This document shows positions 10,145 through 21,303 of a stretch of DNA of 64,000 nucleotides, one piece after another. Position numbers and translations under genes: made by a program. The DNA comes from Didymella arachidicola (Eukaryota; Ascomycota; Dothideomycetes; Pleosporales; Didymellaceae): assembly GCA_016630955.3 (NCBI GenBank), contig CM050001.1, positions 1 through 64,000 of the forward strand. Reading direction: 5' to 3'. Every line of letters starts with the position of its first letter. Positions within the stretch are counted from its first letter, which is position 1. The notes under the pieces were generated by a model. The model made no database searches, was not told the origin of the DNA, and saw only the letters and a list, made by a program, of their open reading frames with translations.

Positions 10145-12520
10145 TCATTTCCCACGCCTTGCCGATGCTCTCTGCCTCCAACGTCCTCCTGAGCCGGTCG
10201 TGGCGCGTGAAGAAAGAGGTGTGGATGGATATCCAGGCTGGTGAGACTCTGTCGCGAGGGGATGCTGTTGCAGCTGAGCCGACTGCTGGTTGATCGCGCT
10301 GTTGTGACCGTGTTGCTTTCGGAGATTATTCAGCCCGTCCAAGGAAAAGTCAATCAGCACTCGTTCCTGCATCTCCGTTCGTGATGAAGCCCCTGCGTCC
10401 GACTCCGCTGTCGATCTGGAGCTTGGTGATTGGGCAGTGGTTGGCTCCTGGATGGCTTGGTGCGTACTTGATCCATTCTGGGCCCGGGGGAGGGGCCTAC
10501 GGTTCCGCGCTTCTGCTAGTGGCTGCCCTTCGTGTGTTGCGTGGCTGTTTGATGCTTGAGAGAACAGCCCGCTCTCCGCGCGCTGCTCATCTGCCAGGTC
10601 GACAGTAGTTAGTGGCCCATCTTCGCTATAAGAATCCGACGCATCCACGTGTTGCTGTGTTATCCATTGAGCAATCACTGGCTGCATCATCCTAAGCAGC
10701 TGTTTGGCTGCAGTTGCTGACCGAAGGGCTGAATCGTTCGCAACTTCTGGGATCTGACAGATGAGATCACGCGCAGTCTGTGCAATGGTAGGCGGACTAA
10801 TCTTGCCAGCCTCCTCTGGAATGGGACTGGCGATGTACTTGTGCTGCAGAGACGGCCCTGCGTAGATTATGACGATAGACAGCACTTCTCTCCACACCTT
10901 ATGCTCGAACCGTGTGCCGTAGGCTTTGTTATCTCCGCTCGGATACTTGTGGAGATAGTGCTCTAGCGTAGAGCTGGTGAAGTCTTTTGCGTTTCCATGT
11001 ACGTAATCAAGGACTGCCTGCTGGAGGACTCGAGACTTCTCGTCAGCCTTGTCGCCATACTTTGCTTGCAGCGCAGGGACTAGGTCCTTTCGCAGCGCAG
11101 GCTTGTTGTTGTCGCGGTCTGAGACCTTTGCGGGTTCGGCGTTTATCTACAAGGTGACGTGAGACATCACAATGCTCATTAGTTTTCCTTCTTGCTTTGT
11201 AGTTCTCAAAAGCGCCTGGATGTCAATGAACCGGCGTCCTGGTTCTGAAAGAACCGTTTGATACAAACCAAGGTATGCATCATCGTCTGCGTCCGGGAAC
11301 AAGTCTCGCCGACGTGTGCCTGAGGAATAGGGGTCCACGTCAGGCTCAAGGCCAGGATAGAACAATCCCCGCACCTCGTGTACAGTTCGTACGCGCGGTA
11401 GGCCAGCCAGCTTGTTCCAGTCGGCTAGCTGAACGTCCAGTCCATGCTGGCCTTGGAACTCTGATGTGATCTTCGTTACCTCGTTTATTGCAGAAAACCA
11501 ATACTAGATGGTTGCTTAGCGTAGATGTACAGAGCGTGCCTAGATACAAATTGCACTTACATCGTCTATCCTGCAGCTTGCTATCCACTCAAACGTGGAG
11601 ATGTTGAAGGTCGCCTGCCCAATCGAGGTGCGGCACCATTGAGTGATCATCGGTCTCCAGCTAAGATTCTTCCACAGCGTAGCCAGCCGTCGGACTGGAA
11701 ACTTTACTCTGCTGCTGAGCCTTAGTTGCTCCAGCATCTCTTGCTCAACCGACCTATTTGAACCTTAGAACAGCTGGCCATTGTTGGAGGACAGGGTTGC
11801 TAGCTCTGTCCATATCTGCCCGTGGCTATCGGGAAGGATGATGTCTTCTCGGTTGGCGCGAAGCTGGACGCGCAAGTGTGCGGGAAGCGTATCTGTCTTT
11901 TAGGTTAGCTTGTTGGCTTGGCTGGCACGTGCAGGGGCTGAAACCTTTGTCGTAAATACTGCACACCCACCACCGTTCCTCCTCTGGCAACCGTCGAAGT
12001 CGTAGATACTCCTTGAAAGCTTCAACGCGATGGTGGCCTGCAATAAGCTCTGCCTTCGCTCCAATGACGGCCGCCCAACCTTCAAACGACGGCCACTTCG
12101 AGTCCCCCTCTTCAGCGCCTCCGGCTGCAATGGCAGTGGTCTGAGCCTGGTTCTCCTCTTCTAGGTGATCTAGCATCTGCTGCACTTGCGCCTTGGAGCA
12201 AGCGATCTGCAATTGGTGACTTGTGTCTCGCCGAAGAACGCCTGCCTCGTCGAAAATCTGGCGGAGCCGACGCTTGTGCGCTTGGTCGATGGGTCTGTTC
12301 ACACCAATACTCCATTCTGAGGTGAGTGCGTCAATCGGAAATTTGGCTGTTGCCAGCAGGTACAGCGCAGCTTGGTTGTAGATGGAGTCTGCCTCTTTGA
12401 TCTCCTTAACAGCCGTACGTTGTCTTTTTCCTGTTTCCGTCGAGACGTCTGCACTTTTGCGCTTTATCGCAGCTTTAGTTGTATTAGCGTTAGAAGATGT
12501 AGAAAGAGCAGTGCCTCAGA
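10145..12520 (-). pseudogene. Decayed ParB/sulfiredoxin-like domain gene
   Basis: A minus-strand gene can be followed from about 12520 to a stop at 10145. The first part contains LIAGHHRVEAF, which resembles the G-x-H/R-R box of ParB/sulfiredoxin-fold proteins, followed by EERWWVCSIYDK. Plausible introns are 11893-11946 (branch GCTAAC) and 11504-11560 (GTAAGT..CTAG). Beyond these the frame is broken by a TAA near 11775, in a position where CAA is expected, and by a TAG near 11147, where TGG would fit; otherwise it reads on for hundreds of codons. No in-frame ATG is found at the 5' end, and a TGA lies near 12522. The C-terminal third is Gln/Ser-rich and low complexity. The ParB assignment rests on one motif and is moderate. 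The nonsense codons fit C-to-T decay. Confidence 0.6.
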
Positions 12521-12608
12521 AGGTAAGAATTTTTTTATTGCAGGAGATGCGAGTCGCTAAGCTAGTTGTGAGTAGGTTAAGAGTTCGCGGATTCTAGCAC
12601 GGTCCTCT

Positions 12609-12756
12609 TTGCCCCTGGGGGCAAGCGGTACTTAACTTGCTAGCTCCAGCCAACTGTTCTCTGCCCCTAGGGGCAAGCCACAGGCAATACCTAGACTTGT
12701 TAGCGCAGCTGTTCTTTGCCCCTAGGGGCAGCTCCTATTTTCGCCCCTGGGGGCAA
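12609..12756. repeat. Cluster of four GCCCCTRGGGGC palindromes
   Basis: Copies lie at 12609-12624, 12662-12675, 12717-12730 and 12742-12756. Those at 12662 and 12717 are perfect 14-base palindromes (TGCCCCTAGGGGCA); the other two have a TG centre. Spacing is irregular (about 53, 55 and 25 bases). The cluster lies just upstream of the ParB-like gene remnant. Confidence 0.85.
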
Positions 12757-12839
12757 CCTAACCCTACCCCATCAGTACGGTTTTGGCATATAGTATACCT
12801 TATTATAGCTTTACTACACTTTACTCTTTTCTTAATACC
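12756..12839. repeat. Internal telomere-like scar plus subtelomeric sequence copy
   Basis: AACCTAACCCTACCCC at about 12755-12770 resembles the degenerate telomere at the window start. It is followed by TACCTTATTATAGCTTTACT and more, which closely matches about 291-325 (ACCTTATTACAGCTTTACTA). The order, telomere-like then subtelomeric, is the same as at the chromosome end. The LTR element begins directly after it. Confidence 0.65.
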
Positions 12840-13308
12840 TGTTACGATCTCTGAAGGAAACAAGGTACTGATGGGAAGCGGGGCAAGCGCTTGGATGACA
12901 GCGTGTCACGTGTCACGTGACATGCGTCGACATCCCGCCAAGAAGCGTCATCCCAAGAATCACAGGATGCCACCACATCCCGGGAAGACAATGTATCCCG
13001 AGTTACAAGGGAACAAGGCGCATTAAGGGATACTCTAGCTTTCCCACTAAGTATATATTCTAGTAGGAACACAACTCTTACAGTGTGTGTTCAACCTAAG
13101 TTATCAAGTTTGTCTTTGGATCTCAAACCCAACCTTCGAGCTAGACAGTCTACTCTGTACTACTCATCGTTACCTTGCTTTCAAGACTGACAGATCGTAT
13201 CTGTACACCTTATTGCAACCAACCCCTTCGGCTTCCTGTCACCGTACTCATCCCCGAGAACCAATAGAATTAGTGCTTACGAGCTTTGCTTAAAGTACGA
13301 CTTCAACA
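12840..13308 (+). repeat. 5' LTR of the gypsy element
   Basis: 469 bases, TG..CA ends. The right part, from GTAGGAACACAAC onward, is nearly identical to the 3' LTR. The left part (U3) differs strongly and includes short direct repeats such as GTGTCACGTGTCACGTGACA. Confidence 0.85.
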
Positions 13309-13310
13309 TT

Positions 13311-15578
13311 TTGAACACCCCTAAGATAAGTACTACCTCAGGATCCCGTGCTACCCCAAGCAACTCCAACACATCACGCCGCACGGCTGATGACGATCTC
13401 GACATGGACGAGGAGGCAGCGGCGCCTGCCCCTACCAGTGTTTACCCAGTAGCTAAACCCGAGGCCTTTGATGGCACTCGCGACAAGCTGGAAGACTGGC
13501 TCATGAAGTTCGATCTGTTTTTCATGTTCTAAGGAGAACGCATCCCAGAGGAGAAACGTGTCACTTTTGTGAGTACGTTTATGAAGGATCGCGCGTTCAC
13601 TTAGATCAAACCCTTTATTCGCCGTTACCACGACGGAGCAAGCAACTCAGCAGACATCGACCCATGGATCGAAGACTTCGATCTGTTCAAGGAACAGATT
13701 CGCCAAGTATTTGGAGTACACAACGAACCAACCATCGCCCGACGTGAGATTCAGCGCATCCGACAAACTGCGTCCGCCGCCGACTACGCTGCCAAGTTTC
13801 AGCAAGTAGCTACGTTCACCGGCTGGGACGACGTTGCGCTGATGACCATGTTCAAACAAGGCCTTAAGCCCAAGGTCAAGGAGGAGCTCATGCGGACTGC
13901 CGCAGCTACCGATACCTTCGACGCGTTAGTAAACGAAGCAATCAGTATCGACGTCAAGCTCTACGACCTTCAACAAGAATTAAGAGAGGACCCTCGTGTG
14001 CGAGTCGTGACTCAGGTCGCTCGCCCACCCCAGGCTCCACGCAACCAGTGGCGCAACAACAACTACCGCCGTGGTCAACGTGGTGGCCTTTACCAAGCCA
14101 ACATGGGACGCCGTGTCCACAACGATACGAACAGTGGATACTACGGTCCTGCAGCAATGGACCTCTCCAACATTAACAAAGGACCTGAACGATGGAATGA
14201 GAAAAAGAAGGGTAGTAATAACCGCGGTGATAAGTCTTCAGTGACTTGTTACGGCTGTGGCAAGACAGGCCACTACGCCCGCGACTGTCGCATGAAGAAC
14301 AAAGTGACCAGACAGCTGAATATGCTGGCTCATGACGACAGCGGCGACCAAGAGTGGGAGGTCGTTACTAATGAGATGGGACGTCTCATGGAAGACCCCA
14401 CTTCCGGACTCAATGACGACTACATTGAGGAATCCGACGAAGATGTTTCGAACAAACAAGTTCGGTTACTAATACCCTACCCTAAGGAGGAGTGGATTGA
14501 CAATGATCCCCGCCAACACCATGTGGTAGAGTGCGACATTAAGGACGACAGCATTATTGTCGGCAAACGATACTACGATTCCTTTTTCCGGCTCAACGAC
14601 AAGTACTATTCAAAGGAAGGGAAACGTTTAATTGTATGCGACAGAACGCAACATAGTCAGGACATGATGGTCTCGCGCGACTAATCCACCCGGACTCCTG
14701 TCTTCCAAGAACCCAAAGCACCAACGATAAACTTGACCATTGTCAACAACATCCCAGAGCACAAGGGAGAAGCGTCATCCGTTACTATCCAGACACCAAG
14801 CCTACAGGATGTCGAGTCTGTCCGTGATTGGATAACGGAAGAAAATATTCAACGGTCAAGACGGTACTTGCTCGGTGACCCCGAAGCACTTGAGAGATTC
14901 GACCAACAGGTAGCCAATGCACAGAAAACCAACAAAGAATGGCACACGGAAGACTTTATCCGCTGGAAAGAAAGCAACTCTGCAACTCAGCAACAGCTGG
15001 ACGACTACAACTTGTACGCTCGCAGTCGAGACGAACCCGACTTCGACCGACAGCCCGCTTTGCCAACGCCGAGCTATACGTCGAAGCTGTTCCAGGATAT
15101 TCGAAACCCGTACCATCCTCGACTACCACCTACGCAGTGCTACCATGAAGCCTGCGAAGACCACAGACAGTACAAACTGGACAGTGGATGGTTTCCGAGT
15201 AAGCCCGAGGGCTGCGAGGAATACTGGTGGGAATGTACGGATACCTATTGCGCAGAGCACTTGTGGGATAAACGCACGAATCTCCACTTTCCAGGAATTG
15301 AATGTGTGGAAGACATATTCAACATGCACATGGTCCAAAACGAGAGGTGCTACGGACAAGAATGGGCTGAGTGCTTCCATCCGAAGTGCAGGAACCACGA
15401 GACACTAAAACGCCTGAGCGGTTTTATGCCCCAGGACGAGTCTTTTTTAGACATATGGCAAACAGACGCCAAGGACAACCCGGACGAGAGCTTTCACTCA
15501 ACGCAGTCCAGGGCTCCCGGAATCGACGTCAGGATTCCAATGAGGCCCAGTCCCTCATCAAATTCCCTGTCGTGCTAG
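13311..15578 (+). pseudogene. Gag polyprotein of the gypsy element, with three nonsense codons
   Basis: One frame runs from about 13311 to a stop at 15578, interrupted by TAA at 13530, TAG at 13602 and TAA at 14682. Each is explained by one C-to-T or G-to-A change from CAA or TGG. The N-terminal part is a typical retrotransposon capsid region. A CCHC zinc knuckle (CYGCGKTGHYARDC) lies at about 14250-14290. The section from 14733 to 15578 is rich in Trp and Cys and is less familiar. The last 208 bases overlap the pol frame, which lies at -1. Confidence 0.8.
15443..15449 (+). promoter_or_regulatory. Canonical -1 ribosomal frameshift heptamer T TTT TTA
   Basis: In the gag frame the codons read TCT TTT TTA GAC, so the heptamer sits in the X XXY YYZ phase. 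It lies inside the gag/pol overlap (15371-15578). A -1 slip here continues directly into the protease frame with no stop before LLDSGAQ. Confidence 0.8.
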
Positions 15579-18500
15579 AAGGCACCAGGATGACGGCATT
15601 GTTGGACTCAGGAGCACAAAGCAACTACGTGTCTTAATCCGCTATCGCGCAAGCAGGCTTGCAGAAGCGAAGAAAGGAGGAACCATACCCTTTACGAGTA
15701 GCCAACGGAGAACCAATGCCAGGAGAGTCGACTGTGACCCACGAAGTGGTACAGCGACGTCTGAAAGTATTCAACCACGAGGAATTGATAAACCTAGATG
15801 TTCTGGGAACGGCCGCCCACGATATCATATTAGGACTCCCTTGGTTAAGAGAGCACAATCCATGGATCGACTGGAAGAACCAGCGAATAACGCTCACGTG
15901 TCACGGATCAGGTACACCCGGACAGCGACCCACGCAGCTCACGACGCAGCTGGTGGATGAGAAGGAGATCAACAACATCTCTTCGAACAAGACGCGCCAA
16001 GATAGAGCGGTCGACCGTGCAGATACCGACCAGCCCCCGGATCACAAAGCGACGGTTAAGGAGAACAGTACAACTCCTGACATCCCGGATGAATACAGAG
16101 AGTTTATAGACCTCTTCCGCGATGAGAAGACTGCGAAGGCATTACCGCAGCACCAGGAATGGGACCACGAGATTAAGCTCGAGGAAGGCAAGAAGCCCCC
16201 ATTCGGGCCAATATACCAGATGTCGGAAAAGGAACTTAAGGAGCTGCGCAACTACCTTAAGGAGAACCTCGACAAAGGATTCATTCGAGAATCAGAATCC
16301 CCAGCAGGATTTCCCGTTCTATTCGTACCAAAGAAAGATGGCAAGTTACGACCTTGCATCGACTACCGAAAGCTCAACGATATCACGATCAAGAATCGTT
16401 ACCCGCTACCGAACATCAGCGAACTTCAGGATCGGTTAGCCGGAGCACAGTACTTCACTGCGTTAGATTTAAGAGGGGCGTACAACCTCATCCGCATGAA
16501 GGAAGGCGAAGAATGGAAGACGGCGTTTAGAACCCGTTATGGTCATTACGAGTATTTGGTTATGCCATTCGGGCTCACCAACGCACCAGCGACATGTCAG
16601 GCCTTAATCAACAACGTGCTAAGGGCACACTTGGACATTACCGTGGTGGCGTACCTCGATGACATCCTAGTGTACAGCAAAACACTAGAAGAGCATGTCG
16701 AACACGTACGACAAGTGCTTGCCTGCCTAGGAGCAGCGCACCTACGCTTAAAACCCGAGAAGTGCGAGTGGCACAAGGAGGAAGTCGAATTCCTAGGGTT
16801 TGTAGTGGGACGATATGGAGTCAAGATGAGCCAAGCAAAGATTCAGGTTGTGAAGGATTGGCCAACACCCAAAACCGTCAAGAACATTCAAGAGTTCCTT
16901 GGGTTTGTCAACTTCAACCGACGCTTCATCAAGGATTACTCCACGAAGGCCTTGCCGCTTACGAAACTTACGCGGAAGGACACACCCTTCAAGTGGGGCG
17001 AGGATCAGGACAAAGCCTTTGAAACGCTGAAACAGGCTTGTGTAGACCCACCCACGTTGGTTACATTCAGGAGCGGAGAACCGCTACGAATGGAAACAGA
17101 TGCCTCAGATTTGGCATTAGGAGCATGCATTACACAAGAACGAGATGGTCAATGGCACCCGATTGCCTACTATTCACGCAAGTTCTCAGGACCCGAAGAA
17201 CGATACGACGTACACGACAAGGAATTACTCGCGATCGTATCTGCCCTAGAACATTGGCGAGTCTACGCTGAAAGCTGTTCGGAGCTTACGATCTACACGG
17301 ATCACAAAAACCTGGTACACTTCACGACAACAAAGGTATTGAACAGACGACAAGTACGATGGTCCGAGACCCTCGGACAATATAAGTTCAAGATCCTCTA
17401 TACACCAGGGAAGGACAACGGTAGAGCCGACGCACTCAGTCGACGACACGACCTCGCAGGATCCAAGACGATCAACGAATCAGTGATCCTTGGTATCAAT
17501 AGCGACGGATCGTTGGGACCATCCCAGCAGCTCAACAATATGATGCTAGTACGCCAAGAGCATCATGTACCATCACAGGTACCAGAGGAACTGGAGGAAG
17601 AAGTCATAAGCAGTCACCACGACGACCCGCTTCATGGACACCCCGGTATCACCAGAACAATGGAACTCATCAAGAGACATTACGAGTTCCCGAACATGCG
17701 CGACAAGGTCGCCAAGTTCATCAAGAATTGCGTAAGCTGCCAGCAGAACAAACACAGCACGCACGCCAAGTATGGAGAAGCACAGGCAATGGAGCCGCCA
17801 ACGGCACCATGGACGAACATCACGATGGATTTCGTTACACAGCTACCTGTCTCCAAGGATCCTGTAACAGGATACACCTACGACTCAATCTTCGTTGTGG
17901 TCGATCGATTCACGAAAGCCGCTGAGTTTGTGCCTTTCCGCCACAGCTACACTGCAGAGCAGCTCGCACGAGTGTACCTGGATAGGATTGTTCGACACCA
18001 CGGCATTTCCGAATCAATCATCAGCGATAGAGACAAGTTGTTTACATCGAACTACTGGACCACGCTGTTAGCAGCTATTGGTACCAAGAAAAAACTGTCA
18101 ACCGCGTATCATCCGCAGACGGATGGCCAAACAGAACGAGTGAACCAAACAATGGAGACGTACCTTCGCATCTACTGCAACCAGCAGCAAGATAACTGGG
18201 TTTCACTACTACCTATGGCACAAATCGCGTACAACAACAAATTGTCGGAAGCAACAGGCGTAACGCCGTTCTTCGCAAACCACGGGAGACACCCAAATCT
18301 CTTTACCAGATCATTGGACAGTAACATTCAAACGGAATCGGCGATCAACTCAGTCGAAACACTGAAGGAAGTACACAGAAAATCGCTCGATAACATCGCC
18401 AAAGCTCAGTCACGGAGCATCTCTTATGTTAACAAGAAACGAAAAACGGCGCCTCTGCTAAAGGAGGGGGATAAAGTGTATCTCCTTACGAAAAACCTAC

Positions 18501-18919
18501 GCACACGGCGACCAACGAAAAAACTGGACAAAGTCAAGGTCGGACCATTTTTCATTTCCAAACAAATTAGCCCAGTCAACTATCGACTTGCGCTGCCCAA
18601 AGATGCGAAGATCCACCCAGTGTTCCACGTCTCACTATTGGAACCAGCCGACCCCAGAACGCCGATCCAGCAAGACTTTCACTACCAGGCGGACGGCCAG
18701 GACGAATGGGAAGTCGAAAAAATAATGACACATCGTGGAAAAGGACAACGCATTGAATACCTAGTTAAATGGTTAGGGTGCCCTAACTCGGAAAACACAT
18801 GGGAACCTGTTGCGCACCTCAAGAATTGCCAACAGCTGTTGTCTCAGTACCAGCAACAGCCTCGTTCAGGTACGACGGAGGGTTTGCGGCCCAGACTTCG
18901 TCTGAAAGCCCGTCCATGA
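15449..18919 (+). pseudogene. Pol polyprotein: protease, reverse transcriptase, RNase H, integrase, chromodomain
   Basis: This is read after a -1 shift. The aspartic protease motif LLDSGAQSNYVS ends at a TAA (15635-15637) that should be CAA; the frame is then open from 15638 to the TGA at 18917-18919. RT is recognised by LFVPKKDGKLRPCIDYRKLN and YLDDILVYS, and RNase H by TDASDLALGA. Integrase shows an HHCC zinc region (H-x3-H..C-x2-C around 17620-17760) and a D,D-35-E core (TMDFVT, SDRDKLF, GQTERVNQ). The C-terminus is a chromodomain (YLVKWLGC, ENTWEP), which classifies it as a chromovirus; the domain is known to guide integration to heterochromatin. A single nonsense codon separates it from an intact frame. 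Confidence 0.9.
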
Positions 18920-19361
18920 TACTCCACGTAAAAGGAGACAGAGCAACACCATCGGAAGGCGCCGACGTCGCTTCCTGTTGCTCAATACGCTGGATTTCCA
19001 TTTCCTCGACCGCGATCGCCTCTGCGGCGCGATCAGCGTTCTCCGCCAGCGCCTTCTTTATCTCCAACTCTTCTTTCTGTATTTCATAAAGTCGCGCCTG
19101 CAGACGCTCCTTCTCTTCTTTAATAATGGACCATTCGTCAGAAGAAATCCGTATGTTGCAAGTCTTGGAGTTCGAACGGTTGCACTCGTTGCAACGACCG
19201 GACCGAACGTGCACGCGGCACACTAGACCAGCCTCTCGGCAGTTTCGACACGCGACAGGCATAGCGTCACCAAAGAGATCGATGTATTCTGCGAGGTTGA
19301 GGCGACGCGCAGTACTGTTGTCCTTAACGACTGGTTTGGAGGATTTTGGTGCTTTGGGCAT
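18819..19361 (-). CDS. Antisense ORF in the chromovirus: Zn2Cys6-like cysteine cluster plus coiled coil
   Basis: An intact ATG-started frame of 180 residues on the opposite strand, between pol and the polypurine tract, overlapping the last 100 bases of pol. Residues 38-68 contain six cysteines spaced C-x2-C-x6-C-x8-C-x2-C-x7-C. That matches the Zn(II)2Cys6 consensus, although the usual Lys-rich loop is missing (CRNCREAGLVC). Residues about 78-130 are a charged Glu/Lys/Ala-rich probable coiled coil. Unlike gag-pol on the same element it has no stop, so it may be under different constraint or simply lucky. Function is unknown. It could be a zinc-binding regulator of the element, or a product with no DNA-binding role. 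Promoter activity would have to come from the 3' LTR or the internal region. Confidence 0.65.
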   Translation of the reverse strand: MPKAPKSSKPVVKDNSTARRLNLAEYIDLFGDAMPVACRNCREAGLVCRVHVRSGRCNECNRSNSKTCNIRISSDEWSIIKEEKERLQARLYEIQKEELEIKKALAENADRAAEAIAVEEMEIQRIEQQEATSAPSDGVALSPFTWSIMDGLSDEVWAANPPSYLNEAVAGTETTAVGNS

Positions 19362-19390
19362 AGTGCTCGCAGCTTTGAGGGCAAAGCTAT

Positions 19391-19405
19391 GAAGGGGGAG
19401 GATAG
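19391..19405 (+). other. Polypurine tract
   Basis: GAAGGGGGAGGATAG lies immediately 5' of the 3' LTR, the expected place for plus-strand priming. Confidence 0.7.
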
Positions 19406-19881
19406 TGTTACGGTCCGTTGCAGCCTAGCCCCACTTTAACTCGCGGGGCAACCGGGGTCGCTCTCACCAAGCGAGTAAACACGAGAGAGCACAACAAGAG
19501 GTGCTCTCTCCGACCTCTCCTTGGCATGAGAACAAGAAAGCAGCGTTGCTCTCCTTGCTCTCCTGATCTCGAGAGAACACACAGAGCGACAGAGCATCGC
19601 GCATAACACCCTTACACTCCTTAAGTATATAGTATGTAGGAACACAACCCTTACGGTTCGTGTTCAACCTAAGTTATCAAGTTTGTCTTTGGATCTCAAA
19701 CCCAACCTTCGAGCTAGACAGTCTACTCTGTACTACTCATCGTTACCCTGCTCTCAAGACTGACAGATCGTATCTGTACACCTTATTGCAACCAACCCTT
19801 TCGGCTTCCTGTCACCGTACTCATCCCCGAGAACCAATAGAATTAGTGCTTACGAGCTTTGCTTAAAGTACGACTTCAACA
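19406..19881 (+). repeat. 3' LTR of the gypsy element
   Basis: 476 bases, TGTTACGG..CTTCAACA. The R/U5 part from about 19640 is almost the same as 13060-13308, with only scattered substitutions. U3 is unrelated by eye to that of the 5' LTR and contains AGAG-rich direct and inverted repeats around 19480-19590. Confidence 0.85.
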
Positions 19882-21303
19882 GAAAGCTGCAATAAATGCA
19901 GACTAAAGTCTAGTATCTAGGATCGCTTCTGCCTAAGATACTAAGGACAATACTAACAGCCCCCTACTACTCGCCTAGCTGCCAAACAGACCTAATAATA
20001 GGCGTAGACAAAGAGACCGCAGCAAAGGCCTTTAAAGAATAGTAGGCCTACCTCCCACCCTTAGACGTAACTATCTTCTTAGATGGCTCTAAGCAGTACA
20101 CAAAAGAAGGAGAGAAGCGGGTTACCTACGGCTTTACAGTATACTAGGACGGAAAACAACTTTATACTAGACGCGGGTTGCTTTACCCTACCTCACACGT
20201 CTTTAACGCAGAAGCAGTAGGCGCATAGAGGGGCCTCCAGCACACTATAAGACAACCATCGCTCCGCACTCGCCGAATTTGGCTGTGCATAGACAGCACC
20301 TCCGTCATATGGTGCCTAAAGGGCAGCGCATCCCCTACCTCTCAATGGGCCTTCCTAGGGTGTCACGGCGCTATGGAGACCCACGACGTCTCCATCAAAT
20401 GGGCCCTTGGGCACCTGGGCATTGAAGGAAACGAAGCGGCAGATAGGCTGGCAGACCTAGAAGCCTATTACCCGCCACTCCCTACTAGGAAGGCTGCTAT
20501 GCCTACACTCTTAGGCATTAAGTTAGTAGCCCGCAAGACGCTACAACACACACAACAGACCTAGTGGTCTAAAAAGAGGGCTAAGCTCTTAAAATAGTAC
20601 AAAAGATGGGACTTAGGCTACTCACTAAACAGCAGACTACCTGAGTTAGACCTACTAAGAGCCACCCTAGCTAAACTGCTCTCTATCCGATCTATGCACG
20701 GCGACTTCGCTTGGTACCACCGAAAGTTCAGTCACAACGACGCAACACTCACCTGCTCATGCAGACGCGACAAGACGCCAGAACACCTTGCGCTCTGCCG
20801 CAAGACCATAGGAGCTTTTGGCCGATGGCCACTTCGACCAGCTATACCACCGTCCAGCCGGAACGATGGCCTAGCGTATACTGCTGCGCTGATTGGGGAT
20901 CTAGAGGCTTTCGAAGCCTTTCTCCAACTCACACAGTACTACACCAAGGTGTGCCCCCGGTAGCTTAGCCTGTGCTGCAACAGCAGCAAACAGCCGTACT
21001 ATTTCCTTACTCTCCTTCTTACTCTCCCTCTCCCTCTCTCCCACTTCTCTGGCATTTACCTGCCTCTGAACACACACGAGGGATCCACCCTAATGTACAC
21101 AAATTGCTCAGTCTCCACAGCTGGAAGAGGAGCTGTAGCTTGATATGGTAGCAATACCCGCGCAGGCAAGAAATGCTTTCTAAGGTAGTGTGACAGCACT
21201 GTAATTCCATAGCTTAGCACGTCGTATATGCCCTTCGGGAGGCGAGATAGTGGACTTGATCCTCATCAACAGACGTAAAATGAATACCAACCAACCAACC
21301 AAT
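19882..21303 (+). pseudogene. 5'-truncated, RIP-mutated LINE copy (RNase H end and 3' UTR)
   Basis: Aligns by eye with 29910-31392 of the intact LINE. It covers the RNase H domain, the C-terminal cysteine/histidine part and the 3' UTR, and ends in an (AACC)n tail at about 21287-21302. The coding part is riddled with TAG/TAA where the intact copy has TGG, CAG or GAA; for example GAATGGTGGGCC reads GAATAGTAGGCC. Its left edge coincides with the end of the 3' LTR, so the LTR element or a deletion removed the rest. Confidence 0.88.

Larger units (their letters stand above)
12840..19881 (+). mobile_element. Ty3/gypsy chromovirus with LTRs of unequal U3
   Basis: About 7.0 kb: 5' LTR (12840-13308), gag, protease-RT-RNase H-integrase-chromodomain, an antisense ORF, a polypurine tract (19391-19405) and 3' LTR (19406-19881). 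Both LTRs begin TGTTACG and end CTTCAACA. No matching target duplication is seen (ATACC on the left, GAAAG on the right). The gag-pol frame contains four nonsense codons (TAA 13530, TAG 13602, TAA 14682, TAA 15635), so the copy is not autonomous. No clear tRNA primer site follows the 5' LTR. Confidence 0.9.

Noticed and set aside
12505..12545. Plus-strand intron-like motif AAGGTAAGAAT..TTGCAGGAG
   Set aside because: The implied intron would be about 22 bases, too short to splice, and no plus-strand gene is supported there.
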